Source: Lumbricus rubellus (taxonomy: Eukaryota > Annelida > Clitellata > Crassiclitellata > Lumbricidae). Taken from it: a stretch of DNA of 64,000 bases. The DNA lies in contig OX243814.1 of NCBI GenBank assembly GCA_945859605.1, positions 23,429,686 to 23,493,685 of the forward strand, given 5' to 3'. A program made the translations under genes and the position numbers. The notes under the pieces were generated by a model, which was not told where the DNA came from, made no database searches, and was given only the letters and a program-made list of their open reading frames with translations. This document shows positions 50,644 through 62,108 of the stretch, piece after piece. Every line of letters begins with the position of its first letter. Position 1 is the first letter of the stretch.

Positions 50644-51153
50644 ATCTGCCACGTGGAAAGTTTTCAAGGAGAGCCACCACATTCGGTCGCACATCACTGA
50701 ACGAAGGCGGCATTTAATGAAAGAGATTGCAGGAGCAATCAACCATTTTTATAGCCGACAGGCAGCCATACAAGTCTGAGTGAAAGAGCCGACATGCAAA
50801 TCAAGTGAGAACAACTCGCGAGTTATGGTCTTTGCACTTCAAATGCTGCTACGATTTACTGGTAAACATGGTGAATGGAGAGATGGCCAGACAACATTTA
50901 TGAGAAGCATAATGGACTAACAGTAACACGCATATTATGTGCACAACACCAGCGGTTTATTTATTCTGTTGGCCAGCGTTAAACTTGTTCGGCGTTAGTC
51001 ACCGAGCTACAGCTTAATGTTAACTCTATTTAAGACCCACGCTAACTGATCAAACTATTTCTACTGATGAGTTTAATTGGCATGGAATCAAAGCAGGTCT
51101 AGATCTGCAATGTAAATATATTCAATGCTAATGTTTCAGATTTGGACTATAGG

Positions 51154-51204
51154 CAAGAGACATCAATATGCAAGAGACATCAATATGCAAGAGACATCAA
51201 TATG
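51154..51204. repeat. 17-bp tandem repeat, 3 units
   Basis: Three identical copies of CAAGAGACATCAATATG in the presumed 3' UTR of the glycosyltransferase gene. Confidence 0.95.
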
Positions 51205-51508
51205 CAAAATCCTTATAGTCAAAGGAGGCTTAGATAATAGTCACATGATCGAACCAATGACCTCTATGACACTGACATAGGACCATTTGGCCGTAGTCTG
51301 ATCATCTCATTAGAAATAGTAGGCTAGCATCATATAGTTGATTCTTATACATGTACCAAGCCAAGAAAAGTCTTCCAATGTAGACTATAAAGAACATACT
51401 TAACCGTTAAATCTGATGTTCTGATGTTTGCATTCTTAGGTTTACAAGAAGACACCCTTGACTAGTACTTTCAATATTTGTCAAATGTCAACCTGAGATG
51501 CGGTAGTC

Positions 51509-51514
51509 AATAAA
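51509..51514 (+). terminator. Poly(A) signal AATAAA of the glycosyltransferase gene
   Basis: A canonical AATAAA in TCAATAAAGTATG, about 870 bp after the stop codon at 50641-50643. Confidence 0.55.
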
Positions 51515-51611
51515 GTATGTCCACATAAATGACCTACTTTGGAGCCTTCCCCCTTGTCTCCATTCACACGGCCCTCTCCCAGTGCGACCACAGTTAATCC
51601 ACTGTAGGCTA

Positions 51612-51617
51612 TTTATT
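51612..51617 (-). terminator. Poly(A) signal AATAAA of DPH5
   Basis: TTTATT on the plus strand is AATAAA on the minus strand. It is the first such hexamer after the DPH5 stop (52307), giving a 3' UTR of about 690 bp and placing the two convergent ends about 100 bp apart. Confidence 0.5.
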
Positions 51618-52306
51618 ATAAGCATTCATTCAGCTTTGAGGAGCTAAGTATCAATTACGAAACTTTACCGTGTTTTAATTAACTACACTGTCTCTATAAA
51701 CGCAGAAAATTCCAAATATCAATAATAAGTCCATTAGTTTAATCCCACTTGGCTGAGGGCTGACCTCATTTTTAGGGAAAGAGGGACTTCATTTGAACAC
51801 TGATGAAATGGTTATTGGGGGGTCTTAAACGAAGCATTATAAATGAACACCTAATTTAGTACAGACTGCCATCTGACTGAAAATGGTGTTTAAGATTTAT
51901 CTTCATTTAAATACTCACTAATCAGATTCAAAGCTGTTTACTGATATGCAACATTTAATAGTGTTTTTCCACGTAGTCTGCCTGGTATTCCAACTCAATT
52001 TTCATTACAAATGATGGCAAATACGACTGAAAGCAGTTTATATAGTCTTACACATGTGTGTGCATAAGACCTACATTTTTATGATAGAAGTATGGATATG
52101 ATTGAAATGATGATTTAGTTAATTGTGCCGTACTTTGTCAGTACACAGTATTGCCAAATTTAAAGCTCAAACAATGCACACCTTCAACAGTCACAAACAA
52201 TGTTAGAATAAATAGCAAGGAAGTTACTATAAGAAACACTTTTACATTTTACATTACCATGAACGTATATTTGTAAAGTCAGGTTAATCCACATCAGCTT
52301 TAACAT

Positions 52307-55300
52307 CTACGCTTTATTAATTAATGTCACGGTGTCTTGGTCAATTGCAAATTGACTAAGAAGGTCACGCTCTAGTGGATGAGTCTGTCCCACTACGACG
52401 AGCGAATGAAGTGGAGCACCAAGGTCGACTGTGCTCATCTGAACCAAAGATCCTACTCGTATTTCCTGCTCATCTGACCCGACCCTTGCCACTCCCACGC
52501 ATATCGTCTGCTCATCAAGCGCTAACAACAGACAAACGACGAGCAGAACAATGAGAGTAATACAGAAAGGAAAGTCAACTCCAAAACACTTATATGTGTT
52601 CAGTAGTAGTATAGCAGTCCTACATCATCAACCACTTGGTGCTCAAAACAAACCATAAAACAGTCTCCTACATCAAAATTGTTGACAACTATAAGTGCCA
52701 GAAATGACTAAAGTTAGATGGACCACCATATAAATTCCTAATTCCCTATCATCATGCTTTACTAATGCTCAATCAACAACCAAAACTGTCTAAGGAAGTT
52801 TTGAAGTGGATTGATGGCTGAGGTTTTGAAATGGATTGATGACTTAAGTTTTGAAGTGGATTGATGACTCTGCTTTTGGAATGATTTCATGACGGAGTTT
52901 TTATAGTGGATTGATGGCTGAGTTTTTGAAGTGGATTGATGACTGAGCCTAATGGAAGAGTCGGCTGATAAGAGACATGCATTTTGTTGTAGAAACTAGA
53001 AGGATTTAATAGTTCCTTAATCAGAGGAAACCATATAAGGGGTCATTGCATAATTACGTAACGCCGAAAATGACCGTTTTCGACCCACCCACCCACCCTG
53101 TAACGCTTCGTAACGTTTGCCTTGACCCACCCACCCACCCTCCCCAGCGTTGCGTAACGGTTGTTAGGAAAAATCAGTTGATTTAGGTCTATAATTGTTG
53201 GTTTATGTGAGCACGTAATCATAGTTTATATTTTGATAGTGAATTTAATATAGCCTATAGTAGACTGTGAATTGTAGGCTAATTTGGCAGTAGGCTAGGC
53301 CTACAATATACGGAATGTTTTATTTACATGAATGGCATTCATGTTTGAAATGCATAAAGAGTAGGCCTATTACAATGTCATGTATATTTTACACACTGAT
53401 GAAAAGTATCACGGACTATAACTTACTAATTAATAATTAATAAAGATTAAGATTAACTAATTATTTGCTTATTCTGGGCACTTCGATAATAATTCCTACT
53501 TATTTACTAGTCCTAATAGAAATAGATCTAGGCCTACTGCTTAGTTTTGTTAAGCACAATTTTAAATGTTTAAATTTGTGTCCACTAAGTAGGCCTAAAA
53601 TGATAAAATCTGGCGTTAAGGTGGTTCCTCGATGTCAGAAATTCAAGGAGAATTAGGCCTACCAGGCTGCCACGTTGTTCCGTTGGTAAAACTGTCACAG
53701 ATCCAAACAATTCGAACAGCGGTTTCCAGTTTGCGCAAACGGGAGAACTATGACTTGGCATGCAACCGGTGTCTACTGCTGGATCTTATTCAGATAAATA
53801 GACCTACTTCGGTTAAGTTTTAAATCAATGCCAGAAAGTTTAAACTTCGATCACATCATGTTTGAAGTGTCATTCGATGGTAATTTAATATTCATAAAAA
53901 AATTCATGGCGTTACGTAACGTTCAGCTTCCCCCCACCCACCCACCCCCGTAACGTCTCGTAACGTTTTCATTGACCCCACCCACCCACCCCCGAGCGTT
54001 ACGTAATTATGCAATGACCCCTAAGAGCGTTAACAGCGTCTAAGTCATAATGATATGTACATCAATACGGTTGATGGTTAGTTATGACGGGATTGAATAC
54101 ATGCTGCATAAAATTAAGTAAAATTAAAGATAAATACGATATACATTATCTGGAACCTACTTAACGTTTCTCCAGTTGTCCTTCTGTCTTCAACTATTTC
54201 CAACAGTTGTTTGGCAGCTTCAGAAACTGTCATGAAACGAGGTGGTTCATAGATCTTTCGTCCTCTGAATCAAAGCAACATTCATATGCAACATCATTCA
54301 TATATATTATAAGGTAAACAAAATGACGTATACGCAGCACTGGTAGCATAATCATTGCTAAAGAATGGATGATTTCTTCAAATCAAAGTAAAACTGGAAA
54401 TTACAATCAGGTTTGAATCTGATAGATTAGAGAAACCAGAATTCGTACCATAGTGGATAAAAGAACGTTGAAAGAGATGAATCTAAAGTTACGATTAGAA
54501 TGACATAAAAAAATTTGACAGAACAAACAGAACCAGACAGCAAACTCCAGCGCTTTGCATCAGTCACTGAGAAAGCCCGACAACCCAAAAAATGCTTAGT
54601 CTGGGTAAGGCAAAGAATAATGACACCTGTAAAGGTGGCTAAACCCAGTACTGAGAATTGTGAAAAATTAAAAAACTTGGGGGGAAGGACCGAAGGAGTC
54701 AGACTATGATCTGTGTGGAGGTGGGATGTGAAAAGCAGACAAGTGCTATGGGACCATAAAAAAGATGGGGGTTGAACCCTTCAATCATTGTTCTCACACT
54801 CAATGCATTACAGCCTTGGCCTTGAACACAAAATACCCGGTGCAGTTGCAATGCAGACAGTATGCACTACAAGGATATAGTTAGAGTTCAAATTATCTAG
54901 CTAGAGCCTTTTGCTGGATGTCACAGTATCAAAGTATCCTGTTCTATAGTCATGAAGCATATACTCAGGGTTTAATATTCCATTGGACTTCAGATCTCTG
55001 CAAAATGTATAGGACAGGGAGATAACCAATTGATAAGATCACCGAACACGTGCAGTCTAAAGTAGGTCATTTTTTGTTGAATGTATGAATGAATGGTTCT
55101 AAACACACATTGGCCTGCCACTGCCCTGTCTCTTTTCTGTACAAAAGCCAATGATATGTTGAAGTGATGTGCAACCAACACAATACAGCGGTTGTTTATT
55201 TATGACTGTGCATCGAACTGCAAGACCTTGTCCAACATTCTGCTGTCCAAGTATTTCTATTGTCAATTTTTTGTTATGATGCCCTGCAGTAAAACATGAA

Positions 55301-58300
55301 GACCAGGTTTTCAGAGCCCATGAATGAACAATTGAACAAGATGCAATTTACAACACATAAATAGTCACGACTATCACGACTTAAAAGGCAATTTAAGCAA
55401 AGCTAGGTCAGGTCAAAGTGATTTTTAAAGGCAGTCAAACCAGACTTTGTGAGTGTTATTCAGATTATTAGTCTTTCCCTTAAGCATTTCAGCACAGAAT
55501 CTGATTTTGCCATGAGCACCATTCCAATGAATTATAACAGTTTACATAACAAGCAGATCATTACATACCCCTCAGTTGACATTTTAGTCACTTGCATGCA
55601 TGCCAAACTGCATTTCATATAATTATTACTGAAAAGAGAGTAGAATTCCACTAAAAGCTTCTCTCAATTCAAGCACCCATGTATTTTTTTACACTTTCTA
55701 TCAGAATTACATTAATATCCAGGTTTAACAAATATTGATCTGAGAATTTTCTATGCCTACCTACTTAGTTAAGGCTACATGTAACAAAACATGTCCATCT
55801 TGATTAAAGAATAAAGACATATTTCATAGGTCCACAAGAGCATTACGGCAATTTTAAGAAAGATCCTTCCTTCAACACCATCACTAAACTTATAATATGA
55901 CAACAGAGAGAAGAAAGACAGATTAAACTCAAAGGATGGTAGTTGTTACCTCATTAGGTTCTCAACCGATTGTTCTTTGACTTTAATATCTGAAATTTAC
56001 ACAATAGTTATTGTCACATACACAGTACCAAGAGAGTAAAGCAACAACAGATTTGGATTCTAATAGATTCCAAGGCACATTTTTATTGCCACAAGAAAGC
56101 ATTTCAACAACACAATGTTCACATGTGCCAAGACAAATTAGTGAGATATTAATTTATGACGGATTCCAAGGCACATTTTTATTGCCACAAGAAAGCATTT
56201 CAACAACACAATGTTCACATGTGCCAAGACAAATTAGTGAGATATTAATTTATGACGGATTCCAAGGCACATTTTTATTGCCACAAGAAAGCATTTCAAC
56301 AACACAATGTTCACATGTGCCAAGACAAATTAGTGAGATATTAATTTATGACGGATCAGATTCTTTAGATTTCAGCCGTGTATGTTGATAGGCAAGAGAT
56401 TTACTATTCATATTAATATTACTATACATTATTATTATTACTTCCAAGTCTTATTTTTCATTTCATTCGATGTCCCATTGTGCGTTTGTTAATGTGGCAA
56501 TAAAAGCCATACTTATTTACTTGGCTACCAGTCTCAACAACACTAATTGCTATTTGTTTTCTCACATTCTGATAATTAGTCAGTGACTAGCAGTTAGTCA
56601 GTTGCAATGCAAACGAGCCGGTTGACTAACCGAGAAGACAAAGTGTGTGAAGACCACGTTCTAGGTTACTGACAATTTTGTCGTAGAAACTGTGCGGTCG
56701 CCAATTTTCTGTCCAGATTACAATCGATACAACTTCACCAAAAGTGTACAGCTGTTAAACAGATATTTCATAAGACAATGACAACAAATAATCATATATT
56801 TTGAACAAATTTCAAAAATTAAACAGCACTTGCTTTCATAAAGGTAAAGTAAGGTTGGTGTCTGGTGTTCAGTTCACGTGTGACATTTACTAGTAGGCAG
56901 CTACAAGTACTCATGCTACAAGCTGCTTTCAAAGGATTATAGCTGTTTGTACCTCAGGACAACCACACTTTTAGGACACATGTACACAAACAATAGCCAC
57001 AATATACTGAGAAAACCTGCAGGACAGATTAACCAGGAATTGCATTGGAGGCAGTCCAGTCTAAGTGTATATATGTGATTCTAAAGAAACAAATATGGCA
57101 CATTTCTTCTGCTCTGTTCTTTGTACAATACTCCAATTCTCTTGGCCTTTGTATTTAATGCAGCTATGCCTTTAAGATATTCATAAGTGAAAAACTATTT
57201 ATTTAAACTGTTCTTATGAAACAAAGTATCAGTACACTGTGCTAGTGCCTCTTAGGAATCTCCCAAAGGTGCACGTATGTAATTTTGATACAAATAGCAA
57301 ACCGTGACAATAAATCAATCTGAGCACTTGCATCACACATGTTGTGAAGAAGAACACAGGCACTAAAGTTTCATTAAGAGACAAAATGTTTCCCAGTCAA
57401 TACATAAACTACTGTAACATATATCTGACCTGCAGGCCACAGCATCCAATGGCATTTATTATCGATGCATTGTGAATCACTTTAGTCTTTATTCCCTTTT
57501 CCTTTGCACGCAACAAAAGATCTGTGTGGGTTGTAGCCCTAGACAACAATGATGAAGGCTTTAGTCACTCTCTCATAAACACAAGATGACAACTCATTGT
57601 ATGTATAATTGTATATATGCTTGCATGTGTGCATCTAATTGGCCAGTAAAACACAGTTTCAGCCAAACATGGAATGCTTGAAGGCACACTTTCAGAACTG
57701 TTTGTTCAGCAGGGCAGTAACTATGGTACTCTAAAGTATGTTGGCAGTGAAGGAGAATGACATCATGTATGGCTCTTTATCCAAGTACATCAGGCAATAT
57801 CATTGATGGCAATAATTCAAACCATTTATTAACACATCTGTTTAATACAGGCATTCAGATAAAAGACCAGTTGTTTAATAGATCAGTCTGAAAGTAATCA
57901 TAGCACTAATATTAAAGTCCCTAAAGGCCTAAACCCTTCAAGGACTGCTTTGCTATACATTTCAATCAGCACCACATTATAAGCTTATCTGAATGTATCA
58001 GTGTCACAGAAATTTCCACGCTGGCCGGATGTGTAAGTTGCAACATTAGGCGCGAAATATAAGAGAAACCATCTTTGCAAATATTTTCAATAGTAGAGGT
58101 AATTAATTTTTTAAAACACATTTTTGTAGTCACAGCATTGATACACATAGAAAAAAAGCAAGAAAATCAAAGATACAAAATTTCTTTTAAAAATTGTTGA
58201 CCAGTGTACGGTATTATCAAGTACCCAAATGGATCTCCAACAACAAGGAACGCCACATCACCTACGTCTGCACCATCCAGAATGTCATCTGCAAAATTGA

Positions 58301-61045
58301 ATTCAAAGTTCTAAGTTAGTCACACAGTGTTGTCATCCACAATTTTCAATCCAATGTTTCTCTTAAAAGGTACTATTGAAACAACAGCCAAGTCTTACTT
58401 GTAAAATGAATGGAAATATGAGTTAAGCCCAAATCTGAGTCCTGCAATGGACATTGGACAGATATTTAAATTACAATTATATTATAGACCTGTAGACATA
58501 GATACGATGTTATGTGCTGATTTCTTAACCCTTTGCATGCCTAATCTCTTAGACTGTTTTGACCTGCCACTTATTTTAGGGACTTTGGTCGGTTTTACCC
58601 TTCAAGGTCAACAGTGTTGTTTCATCAACTACTGAAGGTAGAGTTAAATGTAAACATGGAACTTATATAAAAATGATTTAAACCCTTTGATGCCGAGAGT
58701 GTAGTAAAATGTATGGGAAATCCTATACCCTCCGGCATTAAAGGGTTAAACAGCTAATCGTTTGCTCTTACCACTGCCTTTCCAAATCATGTGTTCTCTC
58801 TATTCTTACCATTGTCCATATACTCTGTGTCCATATGCGCGGTGGTCTAATGTGGGGTGCGGTGGTCTAGTGGTGGTGTCGTTGCCTTGGAGCCGGAAGG
58901 TTCGAGGTTCGAATCCACCTTGCCGCGTAAGGACCTTGGGCAAGTTTTTCACTCACAATTGCTCAGCACTTCGGCGTGAAAACTCCGATGCAGTGTCCGC
59001 TCTGCATTCGGGAGCGCCTCTGAGTAGAAGAGCTTGAAGGGGCACTATAACAAGTGCACATACAAACTCTTACCATACATCATACACTGTTGCACAGCTT
59101 TATACGCTGCCAAATTTTTCTTCATGGCGTTAGAATAAAATTGAAAAACAAATGTACACTTAGACAGGAAAGCTCAGCAAAAAGGTGATGTTTGATAGCT
59201 ATAACACCAAGGAATATACAGCAAATATATAAATAAGCTGTTCCAGCTCCCTGCTTTATTTGTCTTTTGAATGCATTTCTACCAACTTAACTCCATCTAC
59301 AACTTTACGATATTTTCACATCCATGGTCGCAAATGAACAAGGATATATGCAGACATAACAAGTGTTCACCTGACTGTTGTTCAACAGATTCTCTGTCAG
59401 CCAAAAGTAGCTCACGTCCATAGAACTCTTCCTAAAGCAAAACATTTCATCCGTTTTGTAAATTGTAATAAAAAAACTAGATCACTATTCCAGAAGCACA
59501 TTTCACTCACAATCTCACATCTGACATGCAGAAGTTCCAATTTGCTCAAGGAATCTGAGGTCTGTTAACTTAGCATGTTAAATCAACAATAGGCACTGAT
59601 ATAGCTGACACTTAACTACAATTAGTTTAGACGTCAAATGAACAACTAAATAAATACACAGTTGTATTTAAATAGGTTACTTTATCGTAAGTTGCACCGC
59701 ACTTTTATTATTTTAATTTGTTTCTAATTTTTTCTCGTATAGGCCTGGCCTTAAGATAGTTTAGGGACAGGTCTGTGACATCTCTGCCTAGGGGCCAGGA
59801 AATGTCAATCTTGCTCCATGGTAATGGAATATGGATAGCAGAAATTTTCGTTGCCATTGAAGGCTGACACTATTTATCAAAATGAGATGCCTTCACATAG
59901 TATGGAATGGCTTCACCTCTCCATTTATTTATTGTTTCACCATTTACACGATAGGTTTCATCTGCATAAACATAACACATTCACACAAAGCTCTCTTCTC
60001 CTTTGTCTGGCTTCTAAATTAACTGATCTCCAAACAACCTCTATGTTACAATGCAATGTTCCCGAATCAACATGTGCATTGTGCAATATACTTAGTTTTA
60101 TAGTAGCACTTCAAAAATTTGGAGATCAATATAACGATAACAAAAGAAAAAAGAATTAGCAATGTCTTCAAATACTGCAGAAATCTCGAACCAAATTCCT
60201 GCCCTCACGGAGATTTGGAGAATTTCCAGGTCGACCATTGTAACAGATTGCTGGTCGGTTCACCCAAATGTCTTCTGGATTGCCTGCAGTCAGTTCTCAA
60301 TGCTGCTGCGAGACTACTGTGCAATCAGAGGAAACATGATCACGTGATGCAGTTACTTCGCGATGTTCTACACTGGCTGCCTGTTCCCCGAGGATTGAAT
60401 TTAAGATCTGTTTACTTGTTTACAAGTCTCTCCAAGGAGCCGCGCCCGAGTATCTGCGTGATTACTGCATCGGGACTCACTCCTCCGCTTCTGGGTTGCG
60501 ACTTAGATTGCTCGACAAAAGCGATCTTCGTGTACGGTGGATGAGAGCCCGCTTTGTTGACCGCGCTTTCTCAGTACCCGGCCCCAGATGCTGGAACAGT
60601 CTTCCTCTTGCCCTGCGAGCGGCTGACTCAGTCGACTCCTTCAAATCTGGACTCAACACTTATTTATTTTTGAAAAGCCCGTCCTGCTGTCAGTATAGTA
60701 TATGAGGCGCCTTCGCAACATGCTGCTACGGTGCCATAGAACTCGTCATTGTTATTATTATTAGAAGGCCTATTATTTTTCTTTTTATTGCAGTCTGTTC
60801 AGTTAGTAGTTAAGTTTTATATTAAGATTACTGGATAACTTGTACATGTAAAGCGTAGTTCGTTTGCAGGCGCTTCATTACAGAAAAATTATTATTATCA
60901 TATAACTTGCCAGCGCTTCCTTTCCAATAGTCAGAATCGATGTGTAGGCTTCGAGGTAAACTTTCTTTGCGGACTTAACGATTTTCAGGCCCTTGACAGT
61001 AATATCCTCTGCATCGCACAATCCAAGTCCTATGATGTAGAACAT
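52307..61045 (-). CDS. DPH5: Diphthine methyl ester synthase, 8 exons, 282 aa
   Basis: Cytosolic SAM-dependent methyltransferase of diphthamide synthesis, which methylates the modified His of elongation factor eEF2. Exons in coding order: 61045-60911, 59431-59371, 58288-58225, 57538-57430, 56751-56631, 55989-55950, 54264-54161, 52521-52307 (TAG stop). All phases match and the CDS is 849 nt; the human protein is nearly the same length. Diagnostic blocks: [20 protein letters not shown] at the N-terminus, [30 protein letters not shown] (SAM-binding GDP loop), [48 protein letters not shown], and the C-terminal [14 protein letters not shown] and [20 protein letters not shown]. Intron 1 has a GC donor (CTG|GCAAGT), forced by the reading frame. 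Exon 7 uses A|GTAGGT rather than the nearer GTTAAG, also forced by frame. Introns contain a Harbinger-like element, a SINE, a LINE tail and a 96-bp repeat. Confidence 0.97.
52799..52948. repeat. 25-bp minisatellite, about 6 diverged units
   Basis: Units of the type TTTTGAAGTGGATTGATGGC plus CTGAG, with substitutions between copies. Lies in the last intron of DPH5. Confidence 0.88.
53039..54021. mobile_element. PIF/Harbinger-like non-autonomous element, 983 bp
   Basis: Left end GGGGTCATTGCATAATTACG continues to TAACGC; the right end is its exact complement to ...GCAATGACCCC. A TAA trinucleotide lies on both sides (53036-53038 and 54022-54024), matching the 3-bp TWA duplication of PIF/Harbinger. 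Subterminal blocks with GACCCACCCACCCA and CGTAACGTT are found near both ends. The interior is AT-rich with TAGGCCTA words and no transposase. Lies in the last intron of DPH5. Confidence 0.85.
56066..56353. repeat. 96-bp tandem repeat, 3 identical units
   Basis: Units start at 56066, 56162 and 56258 (GATTCCAAGGCACATTTTTA...) and appear identical base for base. As 96 is a multiple of three, one plus-strand frame stays open through all copies. That frame is antisense to DPH5, inside intron 5, and has no recognisable domain. I read it as a recent tandem duplication rather than a gene. A related GGCAATAAAAGCCATAC sequence lies at about 56495. Confidence 0.95.
58682..58745. mobile_element. Palindromic mini-element, copy 2
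   Basis: Runs ACCCTTTGATGCCGAGAG to CCGGCATTAAAGGGT beside TTAA on both sides. It is nearly identical, in reverse, to 23516-23580. Lies in an intron of DPH5. Confidence 0.75.
58858..59060 (+). mobile_element. tRNA-derived SINE
   Basis: The head is tRNA-like: an A box (TGGTCTAGTGG, 58863-58873) and a perfect B box (GGTTCGAATCC, 58906-58916) at normal spacing, within an arm starting GCGGTGG and ending near CCACCTTGCCGC. The head is followed by a body (GACCTTGGGCAAGTTTTTCA...) and a tail with GGGAGCGCCTCTGAG and CACTATAA. A partial second head (GCGGTGGTCTAATG) precedes it at 58839. It is not a functional tRNA gene, because the downstream body and imperfect arms do not fit. Lies in intron 2 of DPH5. 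Confidence 0.85.
60160..60899 (+). mobile_element. 5'-truncated LINE, reverse-transcriptase C-terminus and 3' tail
   Basis: The plus strand reads [20 protein letters not shown], then LHWLPV, then (other frame) [20 protein letters not shown] and [11 protein letters not shown]. This is the well-known C-terminal signature of CR1/L2-type non-LTR retrotransposons. A 3' UTR follows, ending in an (ATT)n tail at about 60886-60897. Frame breaks are present. The element lies in intron 1 of DPH5 in antisense orientation, and its tail ends about 12 bp from the exon 1 donor. Confidence 0.9.
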
Positions 61046-62100
61046 TTCCGAACGCGTTGCTTGGTTAATATCTGTTTGTCACACGCACCGCGGACAACAG
61101 ACAAAACCAGGATAAAACATACAATAACTACAAATTTATACAATACATAATTATACAAAAGCACATGGCACATAGCTCAACCATCGACTTCCGGTAATTG
61201 ACTCTGAGGGCTGAAGGCTGGTTCACTACCGCACGCGTATCGCAAATTAATAATAATTGATTAAGTGAGTAAGTAAGTAAGTTACTTCTTTATTATTAGC
61301 CTATAATCAGACGCTTATTAAAACAACATTATTTATTCCACATGAAATTTAAAAAAAGATAAAACATCATGTTTTCGTTAGCGATGGCAAAGTGAGTTCA
61401 GCACATTCTTTTGACTCTGATTATGCAGAACAGCTGCAAAGAAATATATATATATATATAGGCTATATATATACATGTATAGCCTATATTATAATAGGCC
61501 TATATATGGCCGCTATGTAGAATCCGAGTAGGCCTACATTTAGGCCTACATTTCTGTATGTACACTTTAAGCACGCTTAGGCCTATAATCGGAATAAGAA
61601 AAAGGTAGGCCCAACTGTTAGAAAAACTCGGCTGAACCAGACGTTATGCTGCCGTGCACACGTAGGCCTAGGCCTATAGGCCTGCGCGTGTTTTCTGTTA
61701 TAGCTTCCGTTGTCAAAAACGACTTGGAAGCGCTGAACTAGCGGCACTAGCCAACACAATTTTAGTGCGTGCATGCCTACAGTGTGCCGCAGGACTTCTT
61801 TAACCCTTTCGTGTCCCATGTTTCCATATGGCAACACAGCTAATTAAAGTTATTATTTTCTTATGTAAGGTTTTTAAAACAGAATTCGAGGCAGCATTTG
61901 CAACATCTATGATGGCTAAAGGTAATTATTGCCCTGGGAAGTATCTTTGTGGAAATTGTGTCCTACTATTATGACCTTGAAGTCAGTGTGATTTCCATGT
62001 TTCAAAGGTAAATTTTTCCAATTTAATTTCTTTTTACTGATAAATGCTAGGAAAGAGTAAAAAATATTTTTGGTGTAGGTATAGATCAGTATTCAACTCT
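61046..62100. other. DPH5 upstream region
   Basis: The DPH5 promoter should be just above 61045. No TATA box is convincing. The stretch holds a (TA)n run at about 61447-61472 and dense TAGGCCTA words at 61460-61690. No coding sequence is recognised. Confidence 0.5.
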
Positions 62101-62108
62101 GACTTACC

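Noticed and set aside
50252..50779. 175-codon frame overlapping the last glycosyltransferase exon
   Set aside because: It is a shadow in another frame of the conserved DXD-containing exon.
56011..56388. 125-codon plus-strand frame with three identical 32-residue repeats
   Set aside because: It is a 96-bp tandem duplication inside a DPH5 intron on the opposite strand, with no recognised domain.
58858..58927. Functional tRNA gene
   Set aside because: A and B boxes are good, but the arms do not pair cleanly and the sequence continues into a SINE body and tail seen elsewhere.
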